This document shows, one piece after another, positions 42,151 to 54,497 of a DNA stretch of 64,000 nt. The notes under the pieces were generated by a model. The model saw only the letters and a program-made list of their open reading frames with translations. It was not told the origin of the DNA and searched no databases. A program made the position numbers and the translations under genes. Positions within the stretch are counted from its first letter, which is position 1, and each line of letters opens with the position of its first letter. This DNA is from Lampris incognitus. Lineage: Eukaryota > Chordata > Actinopteri > Lampriformes > Lampridae. The stretch is taken from NCBI RefSeq assembly GCF_029633865.1, contig NC_079215.1:48911343-48975342 (forward strand), in the 5' to 3' direction.

Positions 42151-43274
42151 TCACATTACAGAGCAGCACTGGCAGGTTTTGCGTTTGGGAGTGACAGGCT
42201 CCTCCCCTGGGCCGCCTCTATTCGGCACGTGTCTCTCTGTGTTGGTTGGGCTGTTGCCTTCCTTGGTTTCTGCTTGGGTCTGAGGGGCTTTGGCCTCACA
42301 CAGTAGGGGCTGCTCCTCCCCTGGGCCAGATTCTGTCCTCTGGTTTTCCTGGGGGTCAGCAAGGGAGATCTCCTGGAACTGCCCCGGTAGGGCAGCAGGT
42401 ATCGGGGCTATTACGGCTTCCTCTGCCCCCGTTGCTTTTGCGTCCTCCTCCCCCTCTGTTGCTGCCTCCTCTGGTGCAGCTGCAGCCTGTTCACATGACT
42501 GGACACCCTCAGGTTCATTCTCTGCCTCTGCCCTCGAGCTGAGAGAGGGAGGCGGGCCCTCCGAATAGACCGGCACTGAAGCCACTGTAGCACCCTCTAG
42601 AGCATCAACTGAGGGCTGCAACTGCTCCGAGACGACCTCAGTTTTGTCTCCTTCAGCTTCTCCCTCTCCATCTCCATTCTCACTGGACGCTATATATGTC
42701 GGACTCTCGTTGGACTGTATGTCGCCTGTCATTTCTCCATCTCTTGTTGCTTCATCTTCCCGTGCTGTGGCTGAAATGGCTTCACTGCTCTGCAGGTCTT
42801 CCTTTGGCTCGGTGGAGGTTTCTGATCCTGCTTCTGATTTCACCACCTCCTCCTCCTTTGCCATCTCTCCTCCCTCCTCTGTGGGGGTGTCTGAGTTTGG
42901 CTGAGGGGCATCATCCAACTGCCTGACCTCGACACGCTCTACCTTGAGAGAATGATCTTCTGGCACATCTTCCCCTTCATCTGTGATGATCACTCGTTCT
43001 GCTCGCATCAGCAGCGGCTCTACCTCCTCCCTCTTCTCATCAATCACGACGCTTGGAACCTGATTAGGTTCTGCCTCCGAGAAGCCCAGGAATGTCATGG
43101 TAACGGCACCATCATGGGCTCCCGTTGGTCCGTCGATGGATGGCAGAATGTTCTCTTCCAGGGCATCATGATTAGCCTCTGCCTGCCCCTCTCTGTCTCC
43201 ATTGGTCAGGACAGCTGCCGTTTCATCCAGCTCTGGGAAGAGGGTTTTCTTCACAGTATCTTCAATTGCATCCA
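42151..43274 (-). CDS. palm3: palm3 terminal exon with CaaX box
   Basis: The acceptor is TTGTGGTTACAG, entered in phase 1. It is an acidic, Glu/Ala-rich 374-residue stretch ending KTCQCCSVM and TGA. Confidence 0.9.
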
Positions 43275-43492
43275 CTGTAACCACAAATGTATAATGAATT
43301 TAGATCGGGATTAAGGGACAAGAAATCCATGCTGTCTCATCGATTTCTTATTAATACATGCTGGTCATACTCCTGATGATGGCACTTACAATATATGTTG
43401 GCAGTCATCTGTTATTTCATTACAGTTGCTGGTCACTTGGCTAACAATATCTTTTTGTAGTAATACAACTACTGATGCAATAATGCTGTTCT

Positions 43493-43543
<51 letters not shown>

Positions 43544-46500
43544 GATAGCACTAGCAAGCACGTAAATAATGTAAAACATAATAGGGTCATCATTAAATCA
43601 TTAATGCAACGTGCTATACATAACATAAGATTTTATGACGCTACTATATTCAACAGCAGTCACAAAACAGACTTTAATCGTAATATAATAACCATTGGTG
43701 AGAGTAAATATCAATCTCAACACAATAGAATACACAATATAAAACAAATGACAGACAGAGGAAGAAGCATAGAAGCAAAATCAGCAAAGTGGAGCTAGAT
43801 ATGAGAGACTTGATATGTGCGGTGCGAGCCAGCAGGGTTTCATACAAAAAAGCCTTTGATTTTGTCGACCAGGATCCCCGATGACATGTGTAGAAACCCT
43901 CTGAAAACACAATTTATGCACATTATCTTAATTAGTATAACACATACATGCTAATCTCCATTAGACTGCTTTTATATACACTGCTCAAAAAAATAAAGGG
44001 AACACATAAGCAATGCAATGTAGCTCCAAGTCAATCACACTTTTGAGATATCAACCTGTCCAGTTAGGAAGCAACACTGATTTGTGAATCAATTTCACCT
44101 GTTGGTAAATTGTCTAATTTCCACCAGGTGGAAATTAGACAATTTGCAAGACAACCCCTATAAAAGGAATGGATTTGCAGGTGGTGGCCACAGACCATTT
44201 GCCTGTCCTCATCTTTTCTGGCCGATCTTTGGTTAGTTTTTCATTTTGCTAGTGCCCTCACCACTAGAGGCGGCATGAGGCGGTATCTGCAACCTACAGA
44301 AGTTGCTCAGGTAGTGCAGCTCATCCAGGATGGCACATCAATGCGTGCTGTGGCAAGAAGATTTGATGTGTCTCCCAGCACAGTGTCCAGAGCATGGAGG
44401 AGGTACCAGGAGACAGGCCAGTACACCAGGAGACGTGGAGGGGGCCGCAGGAGGACAACAACCCCGCAGCAGGACCGCTATCTGGTCCTTTGTGCAAGGA
44501 GGAACAGGAGGAGCACTGCCGGAGCCCTACAAAACGACCTTCAACAGGCCACTAATGTGCAGGTTTCTGCTCAAACAGTGAGAAACAGAATGCATGAGGA
44601 TGGTATGAGGGCCCGACGTCCACAATTGGGGCCTGTGCTCACAGCCCAACACCGTGCAGCCCGATTGACCTTTGCCAGAGAACATCTTGGTTGGCAGATT
44701 CACCATTGGCGCCCTGTGCTCTTCACAGATGAGAGCAGGTTCACACTGAACACATGTGACAGACGTGAGAGAGTCTGGAGACGCTGTGGAGAACGTTCTG
44801 CTGCCTGCAACATCCTCCAGCATGACCGGTTTGGCGGTGGGTCAGTGATGGTCTGGGGAGGCATATCCTTGGAGGGCCGCACAGACCTCTACGTGCTAGC
44901 CAGAGGTACCATGACTGCCATTAGGTACCGGGATGAGATCCTCAGACCCATTGTCAGACCATATGCTGGTGCAATGGGCCCTGGGTTCCTGCTCATACAT
45001 GACAATGCTCGTCCTCATGTGGCCAGAGTGTGTCAGCAGTTCCTGTATGTCGAGGGCATTGATGCTATGGACTGGCCTGCACGTTCCCCAGACCTGAATC
45101 CAATCGAGCACCTCTGGGACATCATGTCTCGTACCATCCGCCAACGCGATGTCGCACCACAGACTGTCCAGGAGTTGACCGATGCCCTGATCCAGGTCTG
45201 GGAGGAGATCCCTCAGGAGACCATCTGTTGTCTCATCAGGAGCATGCCCAGACGTTGTAGGGAGTGAATACAGGCACGTGGAGGCCACACACACTACTGA
45301 GCCTCATTTTGAATTGTCTTGAACACATTCCTCTGTCTAATAAATAAAGATTTTCAGCTGAAATATTTCATTCATCGAGGTCTATATTGTGTTTTTAGGT
45401 GTTCCCTTTATTTTTTTGAGCAGTGTATATATCCACCAGAGCATGTAGGACTATGTGTAATGTATAGGCATGCCGGTACCGCCTCGTTTCCCAGAGGAAA
45501 AAGTGTCAAAGAGGAGAATCTACAATACATACAAATGGATCAGTAGTGTCCTCGAGGGGTTACTCTGTAGCATGTTTAGGGGGTGGTTAAGCACAATTTG
45601 ATTTGAGTTTTGTCTTCGGGGAACATTCGAGAGAAAAGCTGTTTCAGACCGACAGTGACAGTAGAGACAACACGCCACAAGAGAAACCCAGTGTGGGAAG
45701 AGATTCTACATGACTGGGTTTGAGGTGGAAAATCCAGGAGGGCATTGCTGCAGTGAGCATTCTCCCTGCTTTCTAAAAATTCGACACTATTCCTACCTGG
45801 TTCAGTGCCTTTATCCTGTCCATTCTGTACCACAGCACCCTGGACTCCATCTGTGACAGGAATGGTCTGTATTTTCATCTGCTGCCAGGCGGCTATGGGT
45901 TATTCAGATATGCATCATTTAGATCACTGTTGTACAAAGCCACCGAACCAAAAGAAGCAATGGATTGTCAGAAAACGGTTGGCTAAGGCTTAAATCGCTC
46001 AAGAAACTCAACCCAAGGCACACCGCTCACTTTCTTTTGTGTGTACCCTCGACTTCAATGCTCTGAAGCAGTATTTCTTTCTTTTATTTTCTTTTTTTTG
46101 GCCCCCCCCCTTTTTTTCCCTCCTCAATTGTACTTGACCAATTACCCCACTCTTCCGAGCTGTCTTGGTCACTGCTCCACCCCCCTCTGTTGATCCAGGG
46201 AGGGCTGCAGACTACCACATGTTTCCTCTGATACATGTGGAGTTGCCAGCCGCTTTTTTTCACCTGACAGTGAGGAGTTTCACCAGGGGGGGATGTAGCG
46301 CATGGGAGGATCACCCTATTCCCCCCAGTTCCCCCACCTCCCCAAACAGGCCCCCAGACTGAGCAGAGGAGGCGTTAGTGCAGCAACCAGGACACATACC
46401 CACATCCGGCTTCCCACCTGCAGACACGGACAATTGTGCTTGTAGGCACGCCCGACCAAGCCGGAGGTAACACAGGGATTTGAACTGGCGATCCCCCTGT

Positions 46501-46657
46501 TGGTAGGCAACGGAATAGACCGCTATGCTACCTGGATGCCCCAGCAGTATTTCTTTCTAATATCCTCACTAAAGCACAAAACCGGAGCCAATTCCTGGCC
46601 TAGAAGGACCCACTCTTCTCTCCTGCTATCCAACACCTACCTCTCCTTTTCATTGCT

Positions 46658-46753
<96 letters not shown>

Positions 46754-47967
46754 TACGGGAAAGGATCCAAACATTAAACAAATGAAATATAATCAATATG
46801 TACTGATGTAATTAACTAAGAGTAGCATAAAGGGAACAGCTGTGGCTAACAGATGGCGGCAGTTCAAAAAGAATTGGTTTGTTCAGGGAAGTGAGTACAC
46901 TACAGCATATTACAGCGTGCAAAAATATACAGTCTGAATGGGACAAAAATCCCAAAGAGACGTGAGGATTTTGCTTGAGTTTCTTTTTAAAGTAGAGTTA
47001 AGCTTTGATTTAGTTGTAATGTATAAAAAAAAATTAAAGAGATGATATGAATGCAAATTCCACATGATGAGTCTTTGTCATCGTCTAGCCGAGCTGACAG
47101 ATAGCTCAAAGCATCCTTCATTCAGGATGTCTATTCCACTGTGGACCCTGCTGTGTGAGACGGCCTGGTGATGTCTCCCACTTACCTTCTCCAGGCTCCG
47201 CCACCTCCGCCGCCTCCTGATGGATGAGACAGAGAAAGTAGAGTGGTTAAATAAATTGTTGCTGGACTGGTTGGCGAATGCCCGTTTGCAGAAGTACATA
47301 AATGTCTGTTGGTTTCACTTTTTTTTTTTTCAAATTCAATTACATTCTCGGCCCTGAATGATGCGCACCGCGGCTGGGTTCAATACTTTATGAGCACAAC
47401 GGTGATGATTCATCCTGAGTTCTGGTATTTCAAATGACACTTTTCTCTACACAACTCTGTCAAATTTATGTGTAGTCACTTTTATTTTGATGGTCTCAAT
47501 TGACCCCTTCAAAACAAGGAGCCGTCTCCTGAGACCCAGTTCTGCCCATGGCAAAACGTGGCTGACATTTGCCGAAATCTCTCCACCTACAGCCTTTCTG
47601 ATGTGATTAGAGAAAACAAAAATGAAACGAGGGTGTCACACAAGGCTTTGAAGAGCCAACCTCTATCTGGGACATTTCCGTGACTCAGTTTGCCCAGAGA
47701 GACTTTCCGTGCTTTGTTCTAAAAATGTTGAGTCGGCTCTGAACGTCGCAGGATTGCTAAAAGTGGCGAGCGTTTCATAGCGGCTAATGTGTTGTGTGAT
47801 GAGTTTAACACTTCTAGCTGAGGCTGGTGGTGGTGTCTTCATTCCACACCAGCAGGGGGAGTCAGTGAGCTATGTGGCATGTGAGACGAGTACCTCCTGC
47901 CAGGTAAGGGTTTCACCTGGTTAGCATGAAGCATCTTTTCAGATGAAGGCGTCATATAATTGTGTGG

Positions 47968-48014
<47 letters not shown>

Positions 48015-48774
48015 TGTGCCATCTGGGGTATAAAAAAGACCTCCTGCGGGGACCACATCCCCCCTTTCAAATTTCTGTGCACTTCAGTAAATGGCTCATC
48101 GCAATAAAGCACTCCTGAATAGAAATTGGGCGGTGAAGTGGGTGGAGGAGGTGCACATGTGAGCCCAGTTCATCCTGTCAGAAATGATAAAATAAGAAAT
48201 TAGCTGTTTCTATTGCTTGAAGTTGCGGCTACTCTCGATTGCTGCCCGGATTTCACGAGAGACTCACCAGAGAGTATTCCAACTTTTGGATCCGTTAAAG
48301 AAACAACCCACCATCACAACCAGTATGGCCAATAGACTCTCATAGCCATCAAACTGGATTCCTTTGTGTACATCTCCGGTTGATTAAAATCACAGTCCGG
48401 AGGCCACGCCTGACACGAACAAAGAACAACTCTGACAAAACGGCACCGGGTTGTCGAGCCCAGGGTCAAAAGGGTGGGACGGTTGTTTTGTTCTACAAAA
48501 GAGACCTTGACTTGAGCGATGTAAACATTTATTCGCTCGCCTTGAGAAGAAACAATCATTCTAGTGTGGAATAAGTGCTGAACTGTTTATGTAAGAGGGC
48601 CGCTTGTATTCATAAAGTTCCTGTTTCTGAACAACAGGTGCCACTTCAAAGCCACATTAGGAGTTAATGCATTATTCATGCCAAGCAGCCGCAGACACAA
48701 CTTAAGGGAGGAATTTCACTTAATGGGAGAAGATGGAGCAAGCTTGTTCAACATGTACTTCAAGTCCCCACTCT

Positions 48775-48849
<75 letters not shown>

Positions 48850-51489
48850 GACCCCTCACCGTTTGGCCATCATCCATCTGCTCCTTATGCTTCTCCTCCT
48901 TCACTGCCAAGCAATGGCTCTCTGTCTGCAACCTGAGACAGACACACACGCATGCACACACACACACCAAATATGAAATAAGTTCGCCATGTACTTCAGC
49001 ATTCTTGCATGACCACCATTTCAACACTCATAATGTCATACTTTGATGAATTCGAAGAGTGAATTTGCTTTATTCCCGCCAAAAGCCGCAGCAGCCCTGT
49101 ACTTTGTGCATGACAGGAATCAAGGGCAAGGACAGACCATTACTACAGGAAGGATAAGCGTTTCTAATCTGTCAGTAGGAGAAAAGGTGTATTGTAAGAC
49201 ATACAACTTGTTTAAATAACCAGTTTCGTCATCTATAGCTCCTTCAGCTTCAGCTTGGTATATAAAGCAATTTGTTTTGCGTCCTTCTGTTGTTCAATAT
49301 GTACTTCAACACCATGTACTGAGGCTTCGCTTCAGCCTTTCTAACCCTGTTGTCCTAAGATGCTCTTATTTAATCCCATCATTTGATTGTTTTTCTTTTA
49401 TTTTCTCCCATTTTTCCATCCCATTTTGTCACGTCTAAAATTCCCCGTTCTCCCAAAATGCGCCCACTGCCCAACTCCGACGCTGGCCGGGGAAGAGTGT
49501 ACACTTACACAGACATCCTCTGACACATTTGGAGTCGCCAACCTGCAGGTTTCGCCGGGGGGAGGGATGATAAAAGCTCACGCCGTCCCCCCAGATCCTC
49601 CTGCAGCCGTACAGCTGCCCCGCCAACTGTTGCAGTCGCTAACCGTAACACGGATTTTAAAGTGTTGTAGCCAAAAAAATGGAAATGGGACAGTGGAGGC
49701 ACGCTTACATTAATAATCAATAAACTGGGCGTCCAGGTGGCATGGCGGTTCTGTTGCCTACCAACACAGGGATCACTGTTCGATCCCCGTGTTATGTCCG
49801 GCTTGGTTGGGCGTCCCTACAGACACAATTGGCTGTGTCTGCAGGTGGGAAGCTGTATGTGTCCTGGTTGCTGCACTAGCGCCTCCTCTGCTCAGTCGGG
49901 GTGCCTGTTCAGGGGGAAGGGGGAACTGGGGGGAATAGCGTGACCCTCCCACGCGCTATGTCCCCCTGGAGAAACTCCTCACTGTCAGGTGAAAAGAAGC
50001 AGCTGGAGACTCCACATGTATCGGAGGAGGCATGTGGTAGTCTGCAGCCCTCCCCGGCTCGGCAGAGGGGGTGGAGCAGCGACCAGGACGGCTCGGAAAA
50101 TAGGGTAGTTGGCCAAGTACAATTGTGAAGAAAAACGGGGAAAATCCAAATATATAAATAAATCAAACCAACCAGCAGCTCTTTATTAGTCTCAGGTCAT
50201 CAGTTACTACATAAATTAGTACTTTGTTGAATTTACATTGCCTTTAACAGGACAAGGAATCCGCCCACTACTTATAAAGGCTAAAATGAGACAAACGTTT
50301 CGATAATACATTTTCATCAGTGTCTGATGAAGATGACGAAGACGCTGATGAAGATATAAGACTGGAACATTTGTCTGCCGGTTTCTGTATTTTGCACTTT
50401 TTTTCCCCGCACATTTGGGGAACCGAGCAAGGTTTTTTTTATAAGCATTGTGTGGCTTCCTTGTCCCGTTAAAATGCCTTCTTACTGGAATCTACAAACC
50501 TGCTGCCGTTCTACAATAAAGGACCGACCCTCTGCGCCGCGGGGCCTTGGGAACCGTTTTAATTCACCCCATAACATCAAGCAACAGACCCTCTGTACCT
50601 GCAACGTTCACAAAATTATTTTTTTTAAAGCCTTGAACGGAGAAGTGTACTGTAAGCACCGAGCTCTCTGGCTGCAATTTCATATCAAGCAACTTTTCCT
50701 TGACACTGCACTTTCTCGCCTTACAGCGCTTGCACTGGGCGTGAGGTTTAATGAAGTGTATTAATCATAATTAATTATTAATGCATAAAGATGCTTGCAC
50801 GGTTAAGAGATTAGAGGCAGAGCTTTGGCCTTTTGCAATAATGTGCTCGGTTGACGGAGCGCCGCGCCGAGGAAGCTCGGCCCCTGCAATACAGAAAGCC
50901 TCCGTCTCATCAGGAGCGCGTGTGCGGGACGGATCGGTGCAGATGAGAACACATTCACACGCTGTCTTAAATCATTTTCCTCCCACGTCAGCTCTAGGAA
51001 GATATAATTTTGCAGAAGAAAACATGTTGTGCAGTGACGGCTACAGCGAGAGGGAAAATAGTGCTGCAAACACATATCATACATTTATCTCCAAAAGAAA
51101 TTAATATTTAACAACCCTCATGTGCTCTAGCTGCAACGCTAACCTCTGTCCCTCCGCCATGTTGACACAAACTTTGTCCCGTAACGCATCATCTCACTCG
51201 CGTATAACGCAAGCACTCAATCACACACGCACACACGCACACACGTCATACTTGTCCATGTGCTTTTCGTTGTCCTTGGCATCCCAAAGTGGGGACTCGG
51301 GGCTCTGGCCGTCCAGGGACGTTGGAGAAAGAGCAGGACCCTCCATCAACCACTGATCCCTCAGAGACTTCCTCTAGAAGGGGAGAGAAGGACGCAAGAA
51401 ATGAGAGCGCAAGGGATAAAGAATGAGTTTGACTAGAAAGAGTCAGAATTGAGAATGAAGGAAGAGATGGAGATTAGTGATGGGGGAGG

Positions 51490-51525
<36 letters not shown>

Positions 51526-53572
51526 GAGAGAGAGTGAGAGAGAGGAAGCGATGGGGGGCAGAGGAAGGCTGAAAGCTATCGGCTGTCTTCATCTCATCTA
51601 AAGATAAAACAAAACTTTAAAGCTTTCCTTTGCCATGGCCGGTTTAGTGAGTTCTTCTTCTCTCTTTTTTTTTCTTTTTCTTCCTACATCACTTTTAACT
51701 ACTTGGACGTGACCCATGCACCCTCGACACTGCCTCTGACTAGTCTGTGCCTGCAGCAGACCAAGCCAGCCCAGCACTTTCATGGTTTGAAAAGGAGAAT
51801 CCACATTTAATTGACAGGGTTATAAGCTGGTTTTACACCCTTCCTCGACACACATCGTTAATACTGCCCAAACAGATGCAAACACATACACACACCAACA
51901 ACTCGCTGCCCCCCCCCCCACACACACACACACATGTGCCTGAGGGCCCATTCTCTCCCCTTCTTTTTATTTTTCCCCTCACCTCATAACGGAGCTACAC
52001 TCCTCTCATTTGCTTTTTAGCTCTGCTCTTCCCCCCGGTCTCGCTTTCCTCTCCACCTCTACGTTGTTTTGTCACTTGCTTTCGCGCTTTCCTTTCTGTC
52101 GATTTAAAGTGCCGAGATGCGGCGGTGCAGGAAGTGTGCAGCTAGCACGCACATCCTCAACCACTCAGGCCCTTTACACAGTGACAAAGCAGAACCTCTC
52201 AGGACTCATAACACACAAGACTTCAAAGTCATCTGCGCTTGTGTTTGTGTGTAAGTGTGAGACCACAACTGCACGTTGGTGTAACTTTTGTTAAATGTGC
52301 ACATGGGTTTCTGCATATTTCCCCTTATGCACACCGATTTATTTCAGTCAGAGCAATTAATTAACACACACACACACACACACACACACACTTATTGATT
52401 GATTGACATGTTGTTTTCAAAATGATTGACTGATTGATTGACATATTGTTTTCACAATGATTGATTGATACATTGTTTTCACAATGATTGATTGATACAT
52501 TATTTTCACAATGATTGATTGATACATTGTTTTCATAATGATTGATTGATTGACTGATACATTGTTTTCACAATATCTGTAAATGTTTTAGGTCATTAAT
52601 ACTGAATACAGATTGAGACAAAAACAAAACAAAGATGAATTTCCAACACTTCCTTTGTAGCGCAACAGCCTAGCTAGCGATGCAGCTAATCTGTAGACGT
52701 AAATCCAGTTTTCACTGCTGTTTAAAAAACAAAACCAAAAAAAACAACAACAGTCGCATTCTGCTGTGCAATGCAAAGGTTGCATGCAGTGTAAAACTTT
52801 CACCACCACCCCCCCTTAACGGAAATCATCAGAATCGCCTGTCTATGTACATCTCTTGGCGTGAGGTTTTTTAAAATCTTAAGCACCTCTATGCAAGCTG
52901 CTCGACGCTAGCCACCTAGCTAAAAGCCCCACAAAACCCTCTCTGTGCTCTTTCAGAACAAGCCCCGCTCTGTTCTCCTCCCTGTGCAGTTGGCCGTCCT
53001 TCTCTAAACTTCCTCCGAGGTCAGAAGCTACTCTACACGTCCTCCCATCTCCTCTATAGCATAACAACAGTCCCAGGGTGCACAACAGTCACTACCAAGT
53101 CTAACGAATGTACTCAGGGATACGTGCCAAGACTTCCTCTGACAGCAAGTATCGATAAAAATCGTTAAATATGACTTTCTTGCATGCATTCATAATGTGA
53201 TTTCCCCCATCTTATTTATACATTAAGTGTGAGCCGTGTCACATATGCATTTAAAATGTACTGCACAGATGGAAATGCAGATTTCGACGTACAACCAGCC
53301 TCACAGACGTGGCACGCATACACAAAATATTCTCTGCATGCAGGCATGCATGCATGCATACGTGCGCACGTACTCACGCACACACTTTGAGGAATGTACC
53401 CTTGGGCCGAGTAACACAGTGAAGTCGGAAGGGGGAACGCCAATCTTGTAATGGTGTGAAAACAATAGAGCGGTCCGCTGTGCACAAACACTTACATTAA
53501 AACTGATTTTAGTAAAGGAGGGTTTGCCTTCAACCTTGCCAGAAACCAGCGGTACCAGGAAGTGTGAAAGAA

Positions 53573-53670
<98 letters not shown>

Positions 53671-54306
53671 TTAAGATGAATGGGAAAGGTAGCTGTTTGC
53701 TAACAAGCTGAACAGACCTCAGAGAGGATTTTGGCTCACAGAGAACTTGCGGTCCCACTTATAAAAGAAAGTGTGCATGCTAAGAGCTAAAACACAAACA
53801 AATTAGAAGGGTTCAATGGGTTCCTATGAAATCGGTGCATATGTGTCAGACCTTGAGCTGCTGTAGTCTCAGCCTTTCATCCTCCATCTCTCTCCTGGCT
53901 CGTTCCTGCTCCTCCTGAAGCCGACGCTTCTCCTGTGTGTGTGTGTTGGGGGGGGGGGGGGGTGAGAAACACAATAAGATCAGACATAAAAGATAGATTG
54001 TAAGAGGAGCTAAGAAAGACACACAGATAGTCATAAAATGGAGGTGACTAAAACATCCAGGCTGAAATGGGTCAGACAGGGACACCTGGTCATCCACCTG
54101 TCACAAGGACACCATCGCCATAGACAACAGACAACTATCCCGTAATACCTAACCCCAGACTCATCACTTTGTCCCCTTGGCGACATTCCGGTGTTGTTTT
54201 CCCAGGAGCATCGAGCACCTGGCTCACAGCACAGCACCCCGGATAAATTATTTAGCAAGTACAGACAGCTCAGAGAGCACCGCTTAGTTTCCCTACCCTG
54301 TCCGTC

Positions 54307-54366
<60 letters not shown>

Positions 54367-54418
54367 GACTCACAGCAATGGCCTGCAGTCTCTGTTGGTA
54401 TTTTTCCGCCTCATCCAT
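42151..54418 (-). CDS. palm3: Paralemmin, best matched to PALM3
   Basis: Six coding exons: 54418-54374, 53932-53852, 51373-51252, 48932-48860, 47216-47186 and 43274-42151. Phases are 0, 0, 2, 0 and 1 at the successive junctions; the total is 1476 nt, or 491 residues and a stop. The start reads [28 protein letters not shown] and [12 protein letters not shown] match PALM3 better than PALM1 or PALM2. The N-terminal 60 or so residues are predicted coiled coil. The long acidic C-terminal exon contains AVTMTFLGF near residue 175, the counterpart of the paralemmin VTMIFMGY motif, and ends [12 protein letters not shown]. The CaaX box (Cys488) with neighbouring Cys485 and Cys487 implies prenylation and palmitoylation, which in this family anchor the protein to the plasma membrane and shape membrane extensions. 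A 5' UTR exon must lie upstream of 54426. Confidence 0.85.
43494..43540. repeat. TG/TA microsatellite
   Basis: (TG)n then (TA)n in palm3 intron 5. Confidence 0.95.
44107..44145. repeat. Perfect 39-bp hairpin in the Tc1-like 5' region
   Basis: AAATTGTCTAATTTCCACC, one A, then its exact reverse complement: 19-bp arms and a one-base loop, between the 5' inverted repeat and the transposase start. Confidence 0.9.
44275..45267 (+). CDS. Tc1-like transposase (DD34E), intact
   Basis: 330 residues. An N-terminal paired-type helix-turn-helix ([33 protein letters not shown]) is followed by an arginine-rich stretch ([10 protein letters not shown]) that could serve as nuclear signal and AT-hook. The catalytic residues are Asp152 (FTDES), Asp243 (IHDNARPH) and Glu278 (DLNPIEHLW), with 34 residues between the last two. 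The glycine-rich [11 protein letters not shown] is present. There is no frameshift or stop, so the protein could be active. Confidence 0.9.
   Translation: MRRYLQPTEVAQVVQLIQDGTSMRAVARRFDVSPSTVSRAWRRYQETGQYTRRRGGGRRRTTTPQQDRYLVLCARRNRRSTAGALQNDLQQATNVQVSAQTVRNRMHEDGMRARRPQLGPVLTAQHRAARLTFAREHLGWQIHHWRPVLFTDESRFTLNTCDRRERVWRRCGERSAACNILQHDRFGGGSVMVWGGISLEGRTDLYVLARGTMTAIRYRDEILRPIVRPYAGAMGPGFLLIHDNARPHVARVCQQFLYVEGIDAMDWPARSPDLNPIEHLWDIMSRTIRQRDVAPQTVQELTDALIQVWEEIPQETICCLIRSMPRRCRE
45430..46066. other. palm3 intron 5, nothing firmly recognised
   Basis: A 100-residue open frame at 45576-45878 (minus) has no family resemblance that I can support. Confidence 0.4.
46083..46542 (-). mobile_element. 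SINE family B with perfect target-site duplication
   Basis: Reverse copy, from CTCAATTGTACTTGACC to the head GCTACCTGGATGCCCC. A 16-bp perfect duplication AGCAGTATTTCTTTCT flanks it (46067-46082 and 46543-46558). Confidence 0.9.
46663..46750. repeat. GA microsatellite
   Basis: About 44 GA units. Confidence 0.95.
47186..47216 (-). CDS. palm3: palm3 micro-exon
   Basis: 31 nt, acceptor CATCCATCAG, donor GAAG|GTAAGT. It encodes [10 protein letters not shown] in phase 0, leaving in phase 1 to match the last exon. Confidence 0.75.
47225..48770. other. palm3 intron 4
   Basis: Only (GT)n at 47964-48012 is recognised. Confidence 0.6.
48776..48846. repeat. TG microsatellite 14 nt from a palm3 donor
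   Basis: About 35 TG units, read as (CA)n in the palm3 transcript just after the donor of exon 48860-48932. Confidence 0.95.
48860..48932 (-). CDS. palm3: palm3 exon: [10 protein letters not shown]
   Basis: The acceptor is GTCTGTCTCAG; the donor is ACG|GTGAGG. The exon is 73 nt, entered in phase 2 and left in phase 0, exactly as its neighbours need. It encodes [20 protein letters not shown]. Both flanks are CA-rich on the coding strand. Confidence 0.75.
49390..49690 (-). mobile_element. Diverged SINE related to family B
   Basis: It shares the family B core in reverse (CTCTGACACATTTGGAGTCG, TTTCGCCGGGGG) but has a different head region (CAGTCGCTAACCGTAACACG) and tail. It looks like an older or separate subfamily. 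Confidence 0.5.
49728..50150 (+). mobile_element. SINE family B
   Basis: GGGCGTCCAGGTGGCATGGC to GTACAATTGTGAAGAAAAAC, plus orientation, in palm3 intron 3. Confidence 0.85.
50160..51245. other. palm3 intron 3, nothing recognised
   Basis: No repeat family or exon recognised; CA/CG-rich near 51220-51245. Confidence 0.5.
51252..51373 (-). CDS. palm3: palm3 exon: [12 protein letters not shown]
   Basis: The acceptor is CCCCTTCTAG; the donor AA|GTATGA is in phase 2. It encodes [20 protein letters not shown] and ends KHMD. The donor is followed by a GT-rich tract on the coding strand. Confidence 0.85.
51490..51543. repeat. GA microsatellite
   Basis: Interrupted (GA)n in palm3 intron 2. Confidence 0.9.
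52391..52575. repeat. Minisatellite, unit about 27 bp
   Basis: About six degenerate copies of GATTGATTGATACATTGTTT followed by TCACAAT, next to a (CA)n run at 52364-52390. Confidence 0.85.
53573..53667. repeat. TG/GA compound microsatellite
   Basis: (TG)n then about 38 GA units in palm3 intron 2. Confidence 0.95.
53852..53932 (-). CDS. palm3: palm3 exon: coiled coil
   Basis: 81 nt, phase 0 to phase 0. It encodes [20 protein letters not shown] and LRLQQLK. The acceptor AG is the end of a CACACACACAG run; the donor is GTCTGA. Confidence 0.85.
54309..54364. repeat. GT microsatellite 9 nt from the first palm3 donor
   Basis: About 28 GT units, read as (CA)n in the palm3 transcript. Confidence 0.95.
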
Positions 54419-54426
54419 CCTGGCAC
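54374..54426 (-). CDS. palm3: palm3 exon with start codon
   Basis: The acceptor is TTGTGCCACAG, followed by eight 5' UTR bases and ATG at 54416-54418. The donor GCT|GTGAGT is followed within 10 nt by a (CA)n tract on the coding strand. Confidence 0.85.
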
Positions 54427-54497
54427 CTGTGGCACAACAAGGTCAAAGGTTAACAATTAGAGGCTAAAACGGGGGTACAAGTAGGGTCAAGTGGGTC

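Larger units (their letters stand above)
43979..45425 (+). mobile_element. Complete Tc1-like transposon
   Basis: 1447 bp with 27-bp identical terminal inverted repeats starting CACTGCTCAAAAAAATAAAG, flanked by TA on both sides (43977-43978 and 45426-45427). It encloses an intact transposase. It lies in palm3 intron 5 in the opposite orientation. Confidence 0.95.

Noticed and set aside
45576-45878. 100-residue minus-strand frame in palm3 intron 5
   Set aside because: No recognisable domain, no splice context fitting palm3, and no homologue that I can name.
48240-48300. Alternative palm3 micro-exon ending CTCTCTG|GTGAGT
   Set aside because: A good donor, but only a 15-nt exon is possible and the phases of palm3 already close without it.
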